A DNA stretch of 64,000 nt from Hoylesella pleuritidis JCM 14110 (GTDB lineage: Bacteria; Bacteroidota; Bacteroidia; Bacteroidales; Bacteroidaceae): the NCBI RefSeq assembly GCF_000613725.1, contig NZ_BAJN01000001.1, positions 124,001 through 188,000 of the forward strand. The letters are read 5' to 3'. The translations under genes and the position numbers were made by a program. Of the stretch, positions 49,186-58,920 are shown one piece after another; within the stretch, counting starts at the first letter, position 1; the number at the start of each line of letters is the position of its first letter. Under the pieces are notes generated by a model. That model was not told where the DNA came from, ran no database searches, and saw only the letters and a program-made list of their open reading frames with translations.

Positions 49186-50528
49186 TTACTTCAGTTCGCC
49201 CGTTTGATAGAATTTCAGTAAGTCGATATTCAATATCGTGAGATATTTGCTTTGCAGCTTGTTTTGTTGCGCCGTGAGCAGATTGTTTTTTCCGGTCATC
49301 AACTCGACAATATTCTTCAATCCCAAACGGAATTGCTCGCTCAACAGCTCATAACTTTCTTGCGCACTGGCTACACTCGCCTGTGAAGCTCGGAACTTAT
49401 TCTGATTAGTCGTAGCTTCGAGCCAATAGTTCTCGATGTTAGAATAGAGTTGTGTCTGCTTGTCGCGCAGGTCAAGCAGACTGTTCTGCTGCCGGATTAC
49501 CGCCTTGTTGATAGCCGTTTTCTTCGAGCGGTTGTCGAAAATCGGAACACTCACCGTCACGCCTCCCATCACATCGAAGTTGGTCTTGAGCTGCGTGCCC
49601 CATACCGTGTTGCTCATTGATGTGGTGTTGGTGCCCACACCTGCATTCATACTAATGGTAGGTAGCCCTTGAGCTTTAGCTATCTTGATATCAAGACCAC
49701 TGCTCTCAATGGCCAATCGACTATTCTTGATTTCTGGTCGCTGGGCCAAAGCTGTCATATAACGTTGTTCAATGCAGGGACCTCCTGCAAGGCCATCTCA
49801 TCGGTAGCTGTCGGAATGACCACTTCGAAGTCTTCATCATCGGTGATTTGCAAAAGTTGCTTCAGCTGGCGTTTGTAGTTTCGCAGACTGCTTTCGGCGG
49901 CCACAATATTATATTCGTCTTGTGCGCGCTGCGAGGTGAGTTGTGCCAAATCAGCCCGACTCATTTTTCCCACAGCCAGCATTTCTTGTCCGCGTTCTTC
50001 GTTCTTCTTGCTTGTCTCCAAACTCTGTCGGTTTACCGCGATGGCATCCGTGGAATAGAGAATCTGCACATAGAACTGGGCGATTTGCTCCTGAATCGAA
50101 TTGGCTGTTATGGCCGAGTCGAGCTCAGCCTGGTCAGCTAAGAGCTTATTTCTCTTGACCGTATTCCGGTTTTGATTCCCGTTCCATACCGTCCAATTGG
50201 CGTTGACACCATAACTGCCGTTATAGTAAACCTTGTCGATGCTCGACTGCACATAGCCTCCTGCAACGGTCGAACTGCCTGTCTTGGGCCACGGTCGATA
50301 AGTAACCGATTGCGAAGTGGTGGCGTTCAACGAAGGCAACAGTGCAGCTCGCGATTGCCGTACGTCTTCCTCGGCACTTCGTTTGGAAAGTCGGTTTTTC
50401 TGAATGGTAATGTTGTTACGCATCGCGTAGTCGATACAATCTCTCAAAGTCCATTGTTTAGCTTGGCTTGCTGTCGGGAGGAAAGCAAACAACAGCGTGG
50501 CAATTGTAATGATTCGAGATTTCTTCAT
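49186..50528 (-). CDS. TolC-family outer-membrane efflux protein (one-base deletion)
   Basis: A signal peptide (MKKSRIITIATLLFAFLPT) is followed by two outer-membrane efflux repeats with long coiled-coil helices, ending FYQTGELK. The first frame stops at NNVI (TGA). The second continues with MTALAQRPEIKNSRLA. One extra T near 49761 gives NNVYMTALAQRPEI and a 447-residue protein, the normal length. TolC proteins form the outer-membrane duct of tripartite pumps. No membrane-fusion protein or transporter gene is adjacent. Confidence 0.88.
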
Positions 50529-50670
50529 AAATTGTTTCGTTTAGTGATTGACAAACTCCGGCACACCGAAGATCAGTTTATTGCTTAGACTTGAAATCGT
50601 TGTGAAAAGTTTATCAAGCCCGCTGTTTCTTAACAAATGTTTGTATTCCAGTGAGGTCTATAATGATATA

Positions 50671-50708
50671 GAACAAGGATGATTCCGAACCCTCGAAATC
50701 ATCCTTGT
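50671..50708 (-). terminator. Terminator after ribE
   Basis: AACAAGGATGATT (50671-50683) pairs perfectly with AATCATCCTTGTT (50696-50708). It lies nine bases past the ribE stop on the minus strand; the following sequence is moderately T-rich. Confidence 0.7.
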
Positions 50709-50716
50709 TTGTTGTC

Positions 50717-51322
50717 TTAGTTGTTGAAACTTTGCAGACGGGCGATATATTTTCCCAAAATATCAAACTCTAAATTAACCACCGAACCTATCTGCATATC
50801 ACAAAAGTTGGTGTTCTCTCGTGTGTAAGGAATAATGGCTACTGTAACGGTATTTTCCGTGGGATTACAGACCGTGAGAGATACACCGTTAATCGTGACC
50901 GAACCCTTGTCAACAGTGAAATATCCGCGTTGTGCCATTTCCTTATCAAAGGGATATTCAAACGTGAAATAGGTTGAGCCATCGGCATCTTCCATTTTTG
51001 TGCAGACGGCTGTCTCGTCCACGTGTCCTTGCACGATATGTCCGTCTAAGCGTCCGTTCATTGGCATCGAACGCTCAATATTTACTCGATCGCCAATTCG
51101 GAGCAACCCAAGATTCGAGCGATCGAGTGTTTCTTTCATTGCGGTGACTGTGTAGACATCATCCTTTATTCTTACCACGGTCAGGCAAACACCGTTATGA
51201 CTTACGCTTTGATCGATTTTCAGTTGGTCGGTGAACGTACACCTCAAACTGAAATCAATATTCTCTTTTTCTTTATGGATAGCCACGATAGTGGCCATTT
51301 CTTCGATAATACCAGAAAACAT
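50717..51322 (-). CDS. ribE: Riboflavin synthase alpha chain
   Basis: The 201-residue protein has the starting MFSGIIEE and two lumazine-binding repeats, each with the NGVCLTV / NGVSLTV motif. It makes riboflavin from two 6,7-dimethyl-8-ribityllumazine molecules. Length is typical. The nearest -7 box is 263 bases upstream (minus strand, 51598-51591), leaving a long leader with a strong hairpin. I found no FMN riboswitch consensus. Confidence 0.93.
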   Translation of the reverse strand: MFSGIIEEMATIVAIHKEKENIDFSLRCTFTDQLKIDQSVSHNGVCLTVVRIKDDVYTVTAMKETLDRSNLGLLRIGDRVNIERSMPMNGRLDGHIVQGHVDETAVCTKMEDADGSTYFTFEYPFDKEMAQRGYFTVDKGSVTINGVSLTVCNPTENTVTVAIIPYTRENTNFCDMQIGSVVNLEFDILGKYIARLQSFNN

Positions 51323-51351
51323 AGTTATTGAAAATGAATGTTTGAAAGCTG

Positions 51352-51378
51352 AAAACGGCAGAACTTGTCTGCCGTTTT
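51352..51378. terminator. Strong hairpin in the ribE leader
   Basis: AAAACGGCAGA (51352-51362) pairs perfectly with TCTGCCGTTTT (51368-51378) with a 5-base loop, about 30 bases before the ribE ATG. It could attenuate ribE or end a transcript from upstream. The 434-base gap to the GH20 gene holds this, two divergent promoters and no supported gene. Confidence 0.6.
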
Positions 51379-51590
51379 GTAAAAAGGGTCATACCGATGA
51401 TGTGATGAAACTCCGAGTAATTAAGATTTGAGAGCTCTCCGCCTTTGTAATCCACCGGCTTTACAGCTTGTCCCCGAAGGTTGTTTGTGGCCCGCCATTA
51501 GCAAAAGAAGCATTCTCGGTTTTTCGATTTTATTTGATGAGTATCCCGATCGAATCGATACAACCCTATGTGATCTCCTTATTTCTTATG

Positions 51591-51598
51591 CAAAGATA
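51591..51598 (-). promoter_or_regulatory. -7 box far upstream of ribE
   Basis: TATCTTTG on the minus strand, followed by AAGGAG about 10 bases later but no convincing start codon in range. It implies a long untranslated leader or a lost small gene. Confidence 0.5.
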
Positions 51599-51756
51599 GA
51601 GCATTTCTGCCAATATACCAAATATTCGGAAGGGAAAAATCCATTATCACAGGTAATAACGTGAAATATTATTAAATTTCATTTCACCAATCCCAATAGT
51701 TCAATACAAAGTGCTAACTTTGAAAAAAATAATTTTTAAACTATATAACATATCGT

Positions 51757-53385
51757 ATGAAGTGTTTATTTAATTTGTTTTCGGCATTCGTGGGCACAAT
51801 GTTCTTTATGCCGGTGAATGCCGCGGAGAGTGCGGCAGATTATAATGTCGTACCACAGCCTCGTTCGATTGCGATGCAGAAGGGAGAAGCGTTTGTACTT
51901 TCCGCTGGCACGAAAATTATTTATCCCGACGGAAATGCCGAGATGAAGCGAAATGCCGAGTTTCTGGCAGAATATGTCAAAGAGTCTACGGGACTCTCGT
52001 TAAGCTTGTCGACAAAAGGGCGCAGCAAATGTGCAGACATTATTCTGGCATTGGACAAAAAGGTATCAGGAAACGAATCCTACAAATTGATTGTCAGCAA
52101 GAAAGCCGTCAACCTTTCCGGAGCTACCTCTCGTGGTGTATTTTACGGCATTCAGACCCTCAGAAAGTCGTTACCCCTTATTCAGAATGCGGCAAATGTT
52201 TCGTTGCCTGCCGTCATAATTACTGATACGCCGCGTTTTTCTTACCGCGGAATGATGTTAGACTGTGCGCGCCATTATTTCCCCGTGGATGTTGTGAAAG
52301 AGTATATAGACTTGCTCGCGCTGCACAATATGAATGTATTCCATTGGCATCTCACCGAGGACCAAGGTTGGCGTATAGAGATAAAGAAGTATCCCGAATT
52401 GACGAAAATAGGTTCGGTGCGTAAGAAAACTGTGCTGGGGCGCAATTCAACCGTATTCGACAATACGCCTTATGGCGGATATTATACACAAGATGAAGCC
52501 CGCGAAATCGTTCGTTACGCCAAGGAGCGCTACATCACTGTCATCCCCGAAATCGATATGCCGGGCCATATGCTGGGTGCGTTGGCTGCTTATCCCCGAT
52601 TAGGATGTACCGGAGGTCCGTATGAAGTGAGTCCGTTATGGGGCGTGTTCGACGACATTCTTTGTGCCGGCAACGATCAAACATTCGACTTCGTAAACAA
52701 CGTGCTCGACGAGTTATTAGACATCTTCCCCTCGGAATACATCCATCTTGGGGGAGACGAAGCCCCGAAGACCCGCTGGAAGACCTGTCCCAGATGTCAA
52801 CAGCGCATCAAAGACGAGCATATTACGGCCGACGGAAAGATGTCGGCAGAGGATAAATTGCAAGGCTATTTTATGACACGAGTAGAGAAATACCTCAACA
52901 GCAAGGGACGTAAAATGATTGGTTGGGATGAGATTCTCGAAGGGAATGTAGACAAAAGCGCCACGATTATGTCGTGGAGAGGAATGGACGGCGGTCTAAA
53001 AGCATCAGAAATGGGGCACGACGTGATTATGTCGCCCACAACTTATGCCTATTTCGACTACTATCAAGCGAAAGAACAGAGGAACGAGCCACTGTTGATC
53101 GGCGGTTATCTGCCCTTGAGCAAAGTATATTCGTTCGAGCCCGTGCCCGACAATCTCAGTGATGCAGCTAAGAAACACATCTTCGGCGTACAGGCCAACC
53201 TGTGGACAGAGTATGTAACCTGCAAAGAATTGATAGAATACCAGGTGCTCCCGCGTATGGCAGCCATCTCGGAAATACAATGGATTCCGTCAGACAAGAA
53301 GAATTATGACGCCTTCAAGCAGCGCCTCAGTCGCCTGACGGACATTTACCGGATGTACGGACTCACCTTCGGAAAAGCCGAATAA
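51757..53385 (+). CDS. GH20 beta-N-acetylhexosaminidase
   Basis: The 542-residue protein has a signal peptide, an N-terminal GH20b domain (about 30-150) and a GH20 catalytic barrel with FSYRGMMLDCARHYFP, HWHLTEDQGWR and HLGGDEAP, where Asp-Glu are the catalytic pair. It removes terminal GlcNAc or GalNAc from host glycans or peptidoglycan fragments in the periplasm. A -7 box TAACTTTG at 51715-51722 gives a ~29-base leader. It stands alone rather than in a polysaccharide utilisation locus. Confidence 0.93.
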   Translation: MKCLFNLFSAFVGTMFFMPVNAAESAADYNVVPQPRSIAMQKGEAFVLSAGTKIIYPDGNAEMKRNAEFLAEYVKESTGLSLSLSTKGRSKCADIILALDKKVSGNESYKLIVSKKAVNLSGATSRGVFYGIQTLRKSLPLIQNAANVSLPAVIITDTPRFSYRGMMLDCARHYFPVDVVKEYIDLLALHNMNVFHWHLTEDQGWRIEIKKYPELTKIGSVRKKTVLGRNSTVFDNTPYGGYYTQDEAREIVRYAKERYITVIPEIDMPGHMLGALAAYPRLGCTGGPYEVSPLWGVFDDILCAGNDQTFDFVNNVLDELLDIFPSEYIHLGGDEAPKTRWKTCPRCQQRIKDEHITADGKMSAEDKLQGYFMTRVEKYLNSKGRKMIGWDEILEGNVDKSATIMSWRGMDGGLKASEMGHDVIMSPTTYAYFDYYQAKEQRNEPLLIGGYLPLSKVYSFEPVPDNLSDAAKKHIFGVQANLWTEYVTCKELIEYQVLPRMAAISEIQWIPSDKKNYDAFKQRLSRLTDIYRMYGLTFGKAE

Positions 53386-53514
53386 AAGTCTGCAAGACAA
53401 GTCCTGAGATATATCTGTTCGCAAATAAAAAACGCCGATTCGTCGGAACAGAACGGATTACGATTCAGCCTTGAGCGAACTGCCAACAATGGTGCAGACT
53501 TCCGCTTCAACCTT

Positions 53515-53572
53515 AAAACGCTTGTTATTCGCCGCAAAGTATGACCTTTGCAGACAGAATAACAAGCGTTTT
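53515..53572. terminator. Perfect inverted repeat between convergent genes
   Basis: AAAACGCTTGTTATTC (53515-53530) repeats inverted at 53557-53572, a perfect 16-bp stem. A second hairpin, GCAAAG/CTTTGC, sits in the 26-base loop. It separates the GH20 and HU-like genes and is followed by TTTT; probably a bidirectional terminator. Confidence 0.65.
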
Positions 53573-53680
53573 CAATACACTCTTTCTCGAATTCAGCCTT
53601 ACGCTTTGAGACCCGACCGCAAGCCGCGCCGTGCTTTCTCTCGGCCGCGCGCCGTTCAATCGGTTTCCCTCACTGCGTTT

Positions 53681-54097
53681 TCAAGGCTTCGGTTTGGGTT
53701 TCTTCTTCCCCTGCTTTGCTACGCGGAAGAATTCAACATTCTTCAACTGGCGGAATTCCTGCGTAGGCGTGAAGAGAATCTGTGTCTTCGAGATGCAATC
53801 CACCGGCTTGAAGTCTTCCTCTTTCTCCACAGATTTCGAGGTGAACGTGGGGCGAAATGTGCCCAGCGGACCGGCATCGACGATGAAGCCTTGCGAACAA
53901 AGCTGGCTCAGCACCTTGCGAAACTTGTAAAACACGGCAGCCACGTCGGCATCGCCCACGGTGCTGTCTTCTGCCATCCGTTCGCAGAGTTTCTCGAACG
54001 ATACACGCTGTTTCTGGCAAACAGGGCTTGCCACAAACACTTCCTTGCCTTTCAACGGGCCTACACTCATTTTCCGTTTATTCAACGAATAGTCCAT
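53681..54097 (-). CDS. HU-family (HU-related) DNA-binding protein
   Basis: The 138-residue protein carries an HU-like fold with the dimer helices (SFEKLCERMAEDSTVGDADVAAVFYKF...), the core GPLGTFRPTF strands and a basic Lys/Pro tail (KKKPKPKP). This is the longer, divergent HU-related group common in Bacteroidota. Such proteins bend or coat DNA. Its promoter is a textbook TTTG-N20-TATCTTTG on the minus strand, with a ten-unit 22-bp array directly upstream. Confidence 0.8.
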   Translation of the reverse strand: MDYSLNKRKMSVGPLKGKEVFVASPVCQKQRVSFEKLCERMAEDSTVGDADVAAVFYKFRKVLSQLCSQGFIVDAGPLGTFRPTFTSKSVEKEEDFKPVDCISKTQILFTPTQEFRQLKNVEFFRVAKQGKKKPKPKP

Positions 54098-54181
54098 AAT
54101 GATAAAAATTTAGTTTGTTTACAGACCACGGGGCAACGTTATCTGTACTCTTCGCAGAACCTTCCCCCCAAGTGTCTGCCA

Positions 54182-54213
54182 CAAAGATAACGAAAAGTTT
54201 TTGCTTTTCCAAA
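54182..54213 (-). promoter_or_regulatory. Promoter of the HU-like gene
   Basis: On the minus strand, TTTG (54213-54210), 20 bases, then TATCTTTG (54189-54182): a complete Bacteroidota promoter with a ~79-base leader. The repeat array begins within about six bases of the -33 element. Confidence 0.7.
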
Positions 54214-54218
54214 CAAAT

Positions 54219-54428
54219 GGGAGTACTTTTATTCTGTATGTATAGTACTTTTATTTTAACCCGATACTATCTTTCATAAAAAACGATACTATCTTTCATA
54301 AAAAAACGATACTATCTTTCATAAAAAACGATACTATCTTTCATAAAAAACAATACTATCTTTCCTCAAAAACGATAGTACTTTTTCGTAAAAACGATAG
54401 TACTTTTTTAATGGAACGATAGTACTTT
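54219..54428. repeat. Ten-unit 22-bp palindromic array, GATACTATC type
   Basis: Cores are centred at 54223, 54245, 54267, 54289, 54312, 54334, 54356, 54378, 54400 and 54422: a 22-base period with a single 23. Five central units carry the odd palindrome GATACTATC (one as AATACTATC) followed by TTTC and an A-run. The outer units carry AGTAC (TAGTACTTTT or GATAGTACTTTT). The array lies upstream of the HU-like promoter. The remaining sequence to the HD gene (54429-54692) holds nothing I recognise. Confidence 0.9.
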
Positions 54429-54692
54429 TCTACAAGACGTTGGGATGACTTTTCCTGGATTGTCCGATAATTTTTGTAAATTACTTATTTACAAGGTGTT
54501 AGAAGTTTCCTTTTAATGTCGTTTTTTTGCCGGAAATTCGTCCTTTTTCTATCGCATATTTGTATACTTAATATCGGACTCAAATGATGAAAAGTCTGAC
54601 CGATAGGCAGTGTTGTTTGCTCTTGCAGATGGCCGGACAGGTAAAAATAAACTGAAAGATAGGGGGTAGATTGTGTGGTGCTCCACTCTTGC

Positions 54693-55352
54693 TCATGGGC
54701 AGATGGGCGGGTCAGCAGCGGGGGCGCTTTCGTATATCTGTTCGAATCTCTCCCGCAGCAGTGTTTTGTCGTTAATGATTTCACGAATCTTTTTGAGGTT
54801 CGCCTCATTCGGAGAATTCGGAATCCATAACCGGACGTATCCGTGGGTGGAATACTTGTTTTCCAGATGGCTGACAAAACGCTTCCATTGCGCCTCTTTA
54901 TTCTTTTCGGGATAGCGGTCTAAACCGTATTCTACCGTGCGACGAAACACGACGTCGGGCTCTAAGTCGCGGTTGGCTTCGGCAATGATCTTTCCGTAGA
55001 TGTTTCTCGGAGCGTGCGAGGCCGATGCCCGATGGTCTTCTACGGCTTCTTTCATTATCTTGATTTGCTGAGACGTGAACCACCTGCGCAGTCGGGCATC
55101 GGCTCCGAGAATCTTACCACTTGTGAGGTGATGTACGGCTCGTGGCCCGGCGAGCCCCAGATCGTGGTAGGCGGCGGCAACATAGGTCATATTGCAGTCG
55201 GCTCCGATCTTCTTCGCCAATTCCAGTGCACGCCGAATTATACGCGTAATGTGGGGTAGTCGGTGTGCCTTGTCAAAGGCTGCGTAGCGGGGAAGTATGT
55301 TTTGTTCGACAAACTCCATTAAATCGAGTGTGACATCGGGGGTAGGCATCAT
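54693..55352 (-). CDS. HD-domain phosphohydrolase
   Basis: The protein of about 219 residues has H..R in HRLPHITRI, the HD pair in AAAYHDLGL, HHLTSGKIL and EDHRAS, in the order of the HD metal-dependent phosphohydrolase superfamily. Substrates may be nucleotides; none can be assigned. Reading starts at ATG 55352 or 55349; the frame upstream begins inside the -7 box (TATTTTTG, minus strand, 55378-55371). It is divergent from menA. Confidence 0.82.
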   Translation of the reverse strand: MMPTPDVTLDLMEFVEQNILPRYAAFDKAHRLPHITRIIRRALELAKKIGADCNMTYVAAAYHDLGLAGPRAVHHLTSGKILGADARLRRWFTSQQIKIMKEAVEDHRASASHAPRNIYGKIIAEANRDLEPDVVFRRTVEYGLDRYPEKNKEAQWKRFVSHLENKYSTHGYVRLWIPNSPNEANLKKIREIINDKTLLRERFEQIYESAPAADPPICP

Positions 55353-55418
55353 TGCGTTTCGTTTTGTTTGCAAAAATAATGTTTTATCCGTAACTTTGCA
55401 AGAAAATAGAACGGAGAT

Positions 55419-56324
55419 ATGAATGATAATGTTGTCGAGACGAACTCGGTAAAGGCTTGGGTGCTGGCCTCACGCCCCAAAACACTTACGGGAGCAGCTG
55501 TTCCGGTGATGATTGCTACGGCACTGGCTCTGCGAGATTCGGTATGGCAAATCAATACGATGCCGGTTGTTTTGTGTTTTTTATTCGCTTTCATTATGCA
55601 GATCGATGCTAACTTCATCAATGATTATTTTGATTTCGTCCGACATAATGATGATGAAACTCGTTTGGGCCCGAAACGGGCTTGCTCGCAAGGTTGGATT
55701 ACCGTCGGGGCAATGCGTCGAGGTATTACCGTTGCCACTGTTTCGGCTTGTCTGGTGGGAGCTCCGCTCATTGCGTGGGGGGGTGTTTGGATGGTTGTTT
55801 TTGGTCTGCTATGCGTTGTGTTCTGTTTCCTTTATACCACACATTTGTCTTATATTGCGATGGGCGATGTCCTTGTTCTGCTGTTTTTCGGTATTGTGCC
55901 GGTCACATTAACTTACTATCTCGAAATGCCGACAGGTTCTCAACCGGTTACTTGGGAGGTTTTTATCGCGGCACTGGCTTGCGGAATCGTTATAGACGCC
56001 CTCTTGGTGGTCAATAACTACCGTGATCTTGCCGGCGATCGGCGGGCCGGTAAACGAACTTTGGCCGTTGTACTCGGTCCTGCTCTTACACGGCGGCTTT
56101 ATTCTTACTTGGGTGTCGCCGCTTATCTGATGAGTTTTGTGTTTATGGCAGTCGATAGTTTGTGGGGCGCATTGCTTCCGCTGATCTACCTTTTATTGCA
56201 TCTAAAAACGTATCAAAAGATGGTTCGAATCAATGAGGGGTATGCCTTGAACGGAATTCTCGGCGAAACTGCCCGCAATATTTTTATCTACGGACTTCTC
56301 GTATCCATCGGCCTTCTGCTGTAA
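55419..56324 (+). CDS. menA: 1,4-dihydroxy-2-naphthoate polyprenyltransferase
   Basis: The 301-residue UbiA-family membrane protein has about 8-9 helices, NDYFDFVRHNDD (first Asp-rich motif) and NNYRDLAGDRRAGKRTLAV (second). It joins the polyprenyl chain to DHNA in menaquinone synthesis. The -7 box TAACTTTG at 55391-55398 and GGAG before the ATG support the start. Confidence 0.92.
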   Translation: MNDNVVETNSVKAWVLASRPKTLTGAAVPVMIATALALRDSVWQINTMPVVLCFLFAFIMQIDANFINDYFDFVRHNDDETRLGPKRACSQGWITVGAMRRGITVATVSACLVGAPLIAWGGVWMVVFGLLCVVFCFLYTTHLSYIAMGDVLVLLFFGIVPVTLTYYLEMPTGSQPVTWEVFIAALACGIVIDALLVVNNYRDLAGDRRAGKRTLAVVLGPALTRRLYSYLGVAAYLMSFVFMAVDSLWGALLPLIYLLLHLKTYQKMVRINEGYALNGILGETARNIFIYGLLVSIGLLL

Positions 56325-56383
56325 ATGGGATGTCTGTCAATGAGAAGTCTTTTTTCGAAGAGAAATTTGTTGTCAAACTTACG

Positions 56384-58710
56384 TTAATTGAAGAAATTCC
56401 AGCTCAGACCGAAACGAAATACACGGTCGTTAAGAGGGTAGTAGGGGGTGAGAAAATAGTTCTGATTGCCCAATCCCGCATTAATATGACTCATCATCAC
56501 AAAGAATCGAGTACGCTTTAAATGGAAATTGGCGTAAACATTCACGATTGGGTAATTGCCCACTTCAGTCTTATTGTTGCCTGTCTGAATAACGAACTGT
56601 CCCAAAGCTGGACTGTAATCGGGAGCATAGTACTTGGTGAAGAAACGCATATCAGCACCGAAGTCGCAGTGCAAAACTTTCGCTATCTTGAATCGCAGAT
56701 AGAGATTGGTGTAGATGTTGATGCGCGGAACTGGGAGAACATCTTCTTTGGTCGACTTCTGATAGGTGATAAGGTTTTCCCAATTGAAAGGACCGAGAGT
56801 GATATCTTGACCGAGCGAGGCTGTGATAAGACTGATCATATCGTTGTTTTGCATCGGACTGACAGTGTTTCCGGTACGCTCGAAAGTAGAGGTGATGGTG
56901 TAAGCTCCACTGAAATACGTGTAGTTTTTGATTCCGTCTACGGCTACACGCAATGTGGTGCGCGTTTTGCGATAGCTGAAAAGTCCCTCGATGCGGGAAT
57001 GGATAATTTTATTCAGATTGCCGTCGTCCCACCAATAATGGCGTGCGTGGTAGTGTCGATAGTAGAAAGTGGGATTCAGTCGGTGGAGGAATGCTCCTGC
57101 CGCCAGTGTTACCGTATCGCCGAAGAGGGGAAAATTGACATCGGCCGTAGCATCGATTTTCATTTGTCCGGCATCTTCGCCCGTCAACCAAGTCTCGGCC
57201 AATAAATTATAGTGAAGTGTTCGGCCTCTGTCTTACTTAACTGACCACCGATACTTAAATTATGCTCATTATATGCCGTGGTGGCTTGGGTAGAATCGGG
57301 GAGTGTGAAATGGCGGAAATCACTCGTGATAAAGGCCTTCAGTCCCGCCTTTGCCCATTTATTGAAACCTTCGAGCAGGGAGATAGCAAAAGTGTTTTGT
57401 ATGCGATAATGATTGGTCTTATCGTAGAGGGAATCTCCGGAGAACTTTCCAATACTACGATAAGTATTCGCATAGAATTTGCTTGGTGTGGCATAGGCTG
57501 TGTAAATTCGGCGATAATTGTCTAACTTCAAAGTATGGATGAAGCTGGTGACGGGTACATATTCGTCTTTCAGCCACAATGTGTCTTCACGTTGTTTCTT
57601 TTCCACGGTCAGAAGACTGTCTGCCGCAGCCTTGCTTCTTACTGCAATGCGGTTACTTTTTTGTACAGTCGAGTCCATAGGTTCGGCTCCTGCAATAGTG
57701 GCTCCGTCCGGTCGACCACTGAAAGTCTTCTTTTCTGTGAAGCTTTTTTCGTCGAATTTCTTACCGCTTCGTTTTGCTTCTTTCTCCGCCTTCTCTTTAC
57801 TTTTACGCTTTTCTTGGTCTCTTTGCGCTTCCATCGCAAATTTCTTGGCCTTGATTTCTTCGTCGGTCATTTTCACCTTTCTGTTAAAACCGAAACTATA
57901 GCGTTGTGTGAAAAACGCGTGCTGGTTATCGTTCCGATTCCAGTTCTGACTCAATACTGTCGGGATTTCAGATGTTTGGAAGTCTTCGTTGAAACTTTCG
58001 GGATGTGTAATATAATTGTCATTAGTGATGCCTCCGTTCTCCGCAACTTTTTGGTGATTGGTAGAGATCAGAAGATGTGCCTGATAGCGGTCGCCGAGAT
58101 AATAACCATACATAGAGTAATTGAAGTGAGCCGTACTCTGATTTTGGTAATATCCGCGGCCGTAAAGATAGTCAAACTTGAATCCGGCACCAATTCTCTT
58201 ACCGGCATTCACACCGAATTTGGCTGTAAGATGGTCTTCGCCGTTTGTGCGGTCGCCACAGTTGTCGTATGATATATTGGTAAATGGCGATAGTGTATTG
58301 GTGAATTGAAACTTGTCTGTCGGTGTAATGAAAAAGCTATAAGGATGTGTGAATATGAATTGTCCGCTTTCACGTCGGTCGATGAATATGCGATTGATAC
58401 GTGGCGAACCGAGATTGCCTGTTGTATTATATTCTCCTCTGAGTCCGGAAGTGAATATTGTATTCATAAACATATGTGAGAGCGTGTCTACTTGGGCAGG
58501 TCTTCGGTCGCCGAAACGCGTATCCACAGTCCAGACTTTGATACCGATAGGTATTTCTTTATCACTACCCAGCGAGTCGGTTGTATTGCGGCGTTGATCG
58601 GATGTCGTTATTCGGCCACCGTTATCAATTTGGTTGAAATCCGTTTGCGCTTTCATCACAGGATGAAAAGCTACGAACGAGAAAAGTGCCGATATGAAGG
58701 TCTTATTCAT
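56384..58710 (-). CDS. Putative porin, Bacteroidota type (one-base deletion)
   Basis: After a signal peptide (to about MKAQ), the protein shows continuous beta-strand patterns, a charged insert (KEKAEKEAKRSGKK) and a C-terminal Phe (SWNFFN), as in outer-membrane beta-barrels annotated putative porin in Bacteroidales. The first frame ends at PRLG. Adding one base at 57214 gives EHFHYNLLAETWLTGEDAG and a 775-residue protein. Its ATG overlaps the stop of the small membrane protein (TAATG). Confidence 0.83.
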
Positions 58711-58910
58711 TAATGGAAAAATCGTAAAATACTTTCAATCATCTTGAACACCATTGCAGCAAGAATGGTAATTGTGCCGGCTGTCTGATCAGTATAGAAA
58801 TAGAGTAAAATGCCCACGATGGCACCTGCCATAAAGATGATATTCAGGACATTTCGTATTTTCAGAAACTTATCTTGATTGCCCGATAATTGAAGATTAT
58901 TCTTTGCCAT
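58710..58910 (-). CDS. Small two-helix membrane protein
   Basis: The 66-residue protein has a charged N-terminus and two hydrophobic helices (about 19-40 and 45-62). It lies between the DUF4468 gene (10 bases) and the porin gene (overlap), so it is expressed with them. Similar small proteins occur next to this porin in Prevotella; function unknown. Confidence 0.75.
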   Translation of the reverse strand: MAKNNLQLSGNQDKFLKIRNVLNIIFMAGAIVGILLYFYTDQTAGTITILAAMVFKMIESILRFFH

Positions 58911-58920
58911 AAGTATTGTT

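Noticed and set aside
51323-51600. FMN riboswitch before ribE
   Set aside because: The conserved RFN blocks (AGGGGTGGGG and CCGGCGGTA-like) are absent.
51428-51664. 78-codon plus-strand frame (NPPALQLVPEG...)
   Set aside because: It is antisense to the ribE promoter and leader, has no start signal, and resembles translated repetitive sequence rather than a protein family.
54219-54428. CRISPR array
   Set aside because: Units repeat every 22 bases with near-identical sequence and no 30-40 base unique spacers, and no cas genes are present.
54485-54877. 130-codon minus-strand frame
   Set aside because: It overlaps the 3' end of the HD-domain gene in another frame and has random composition.
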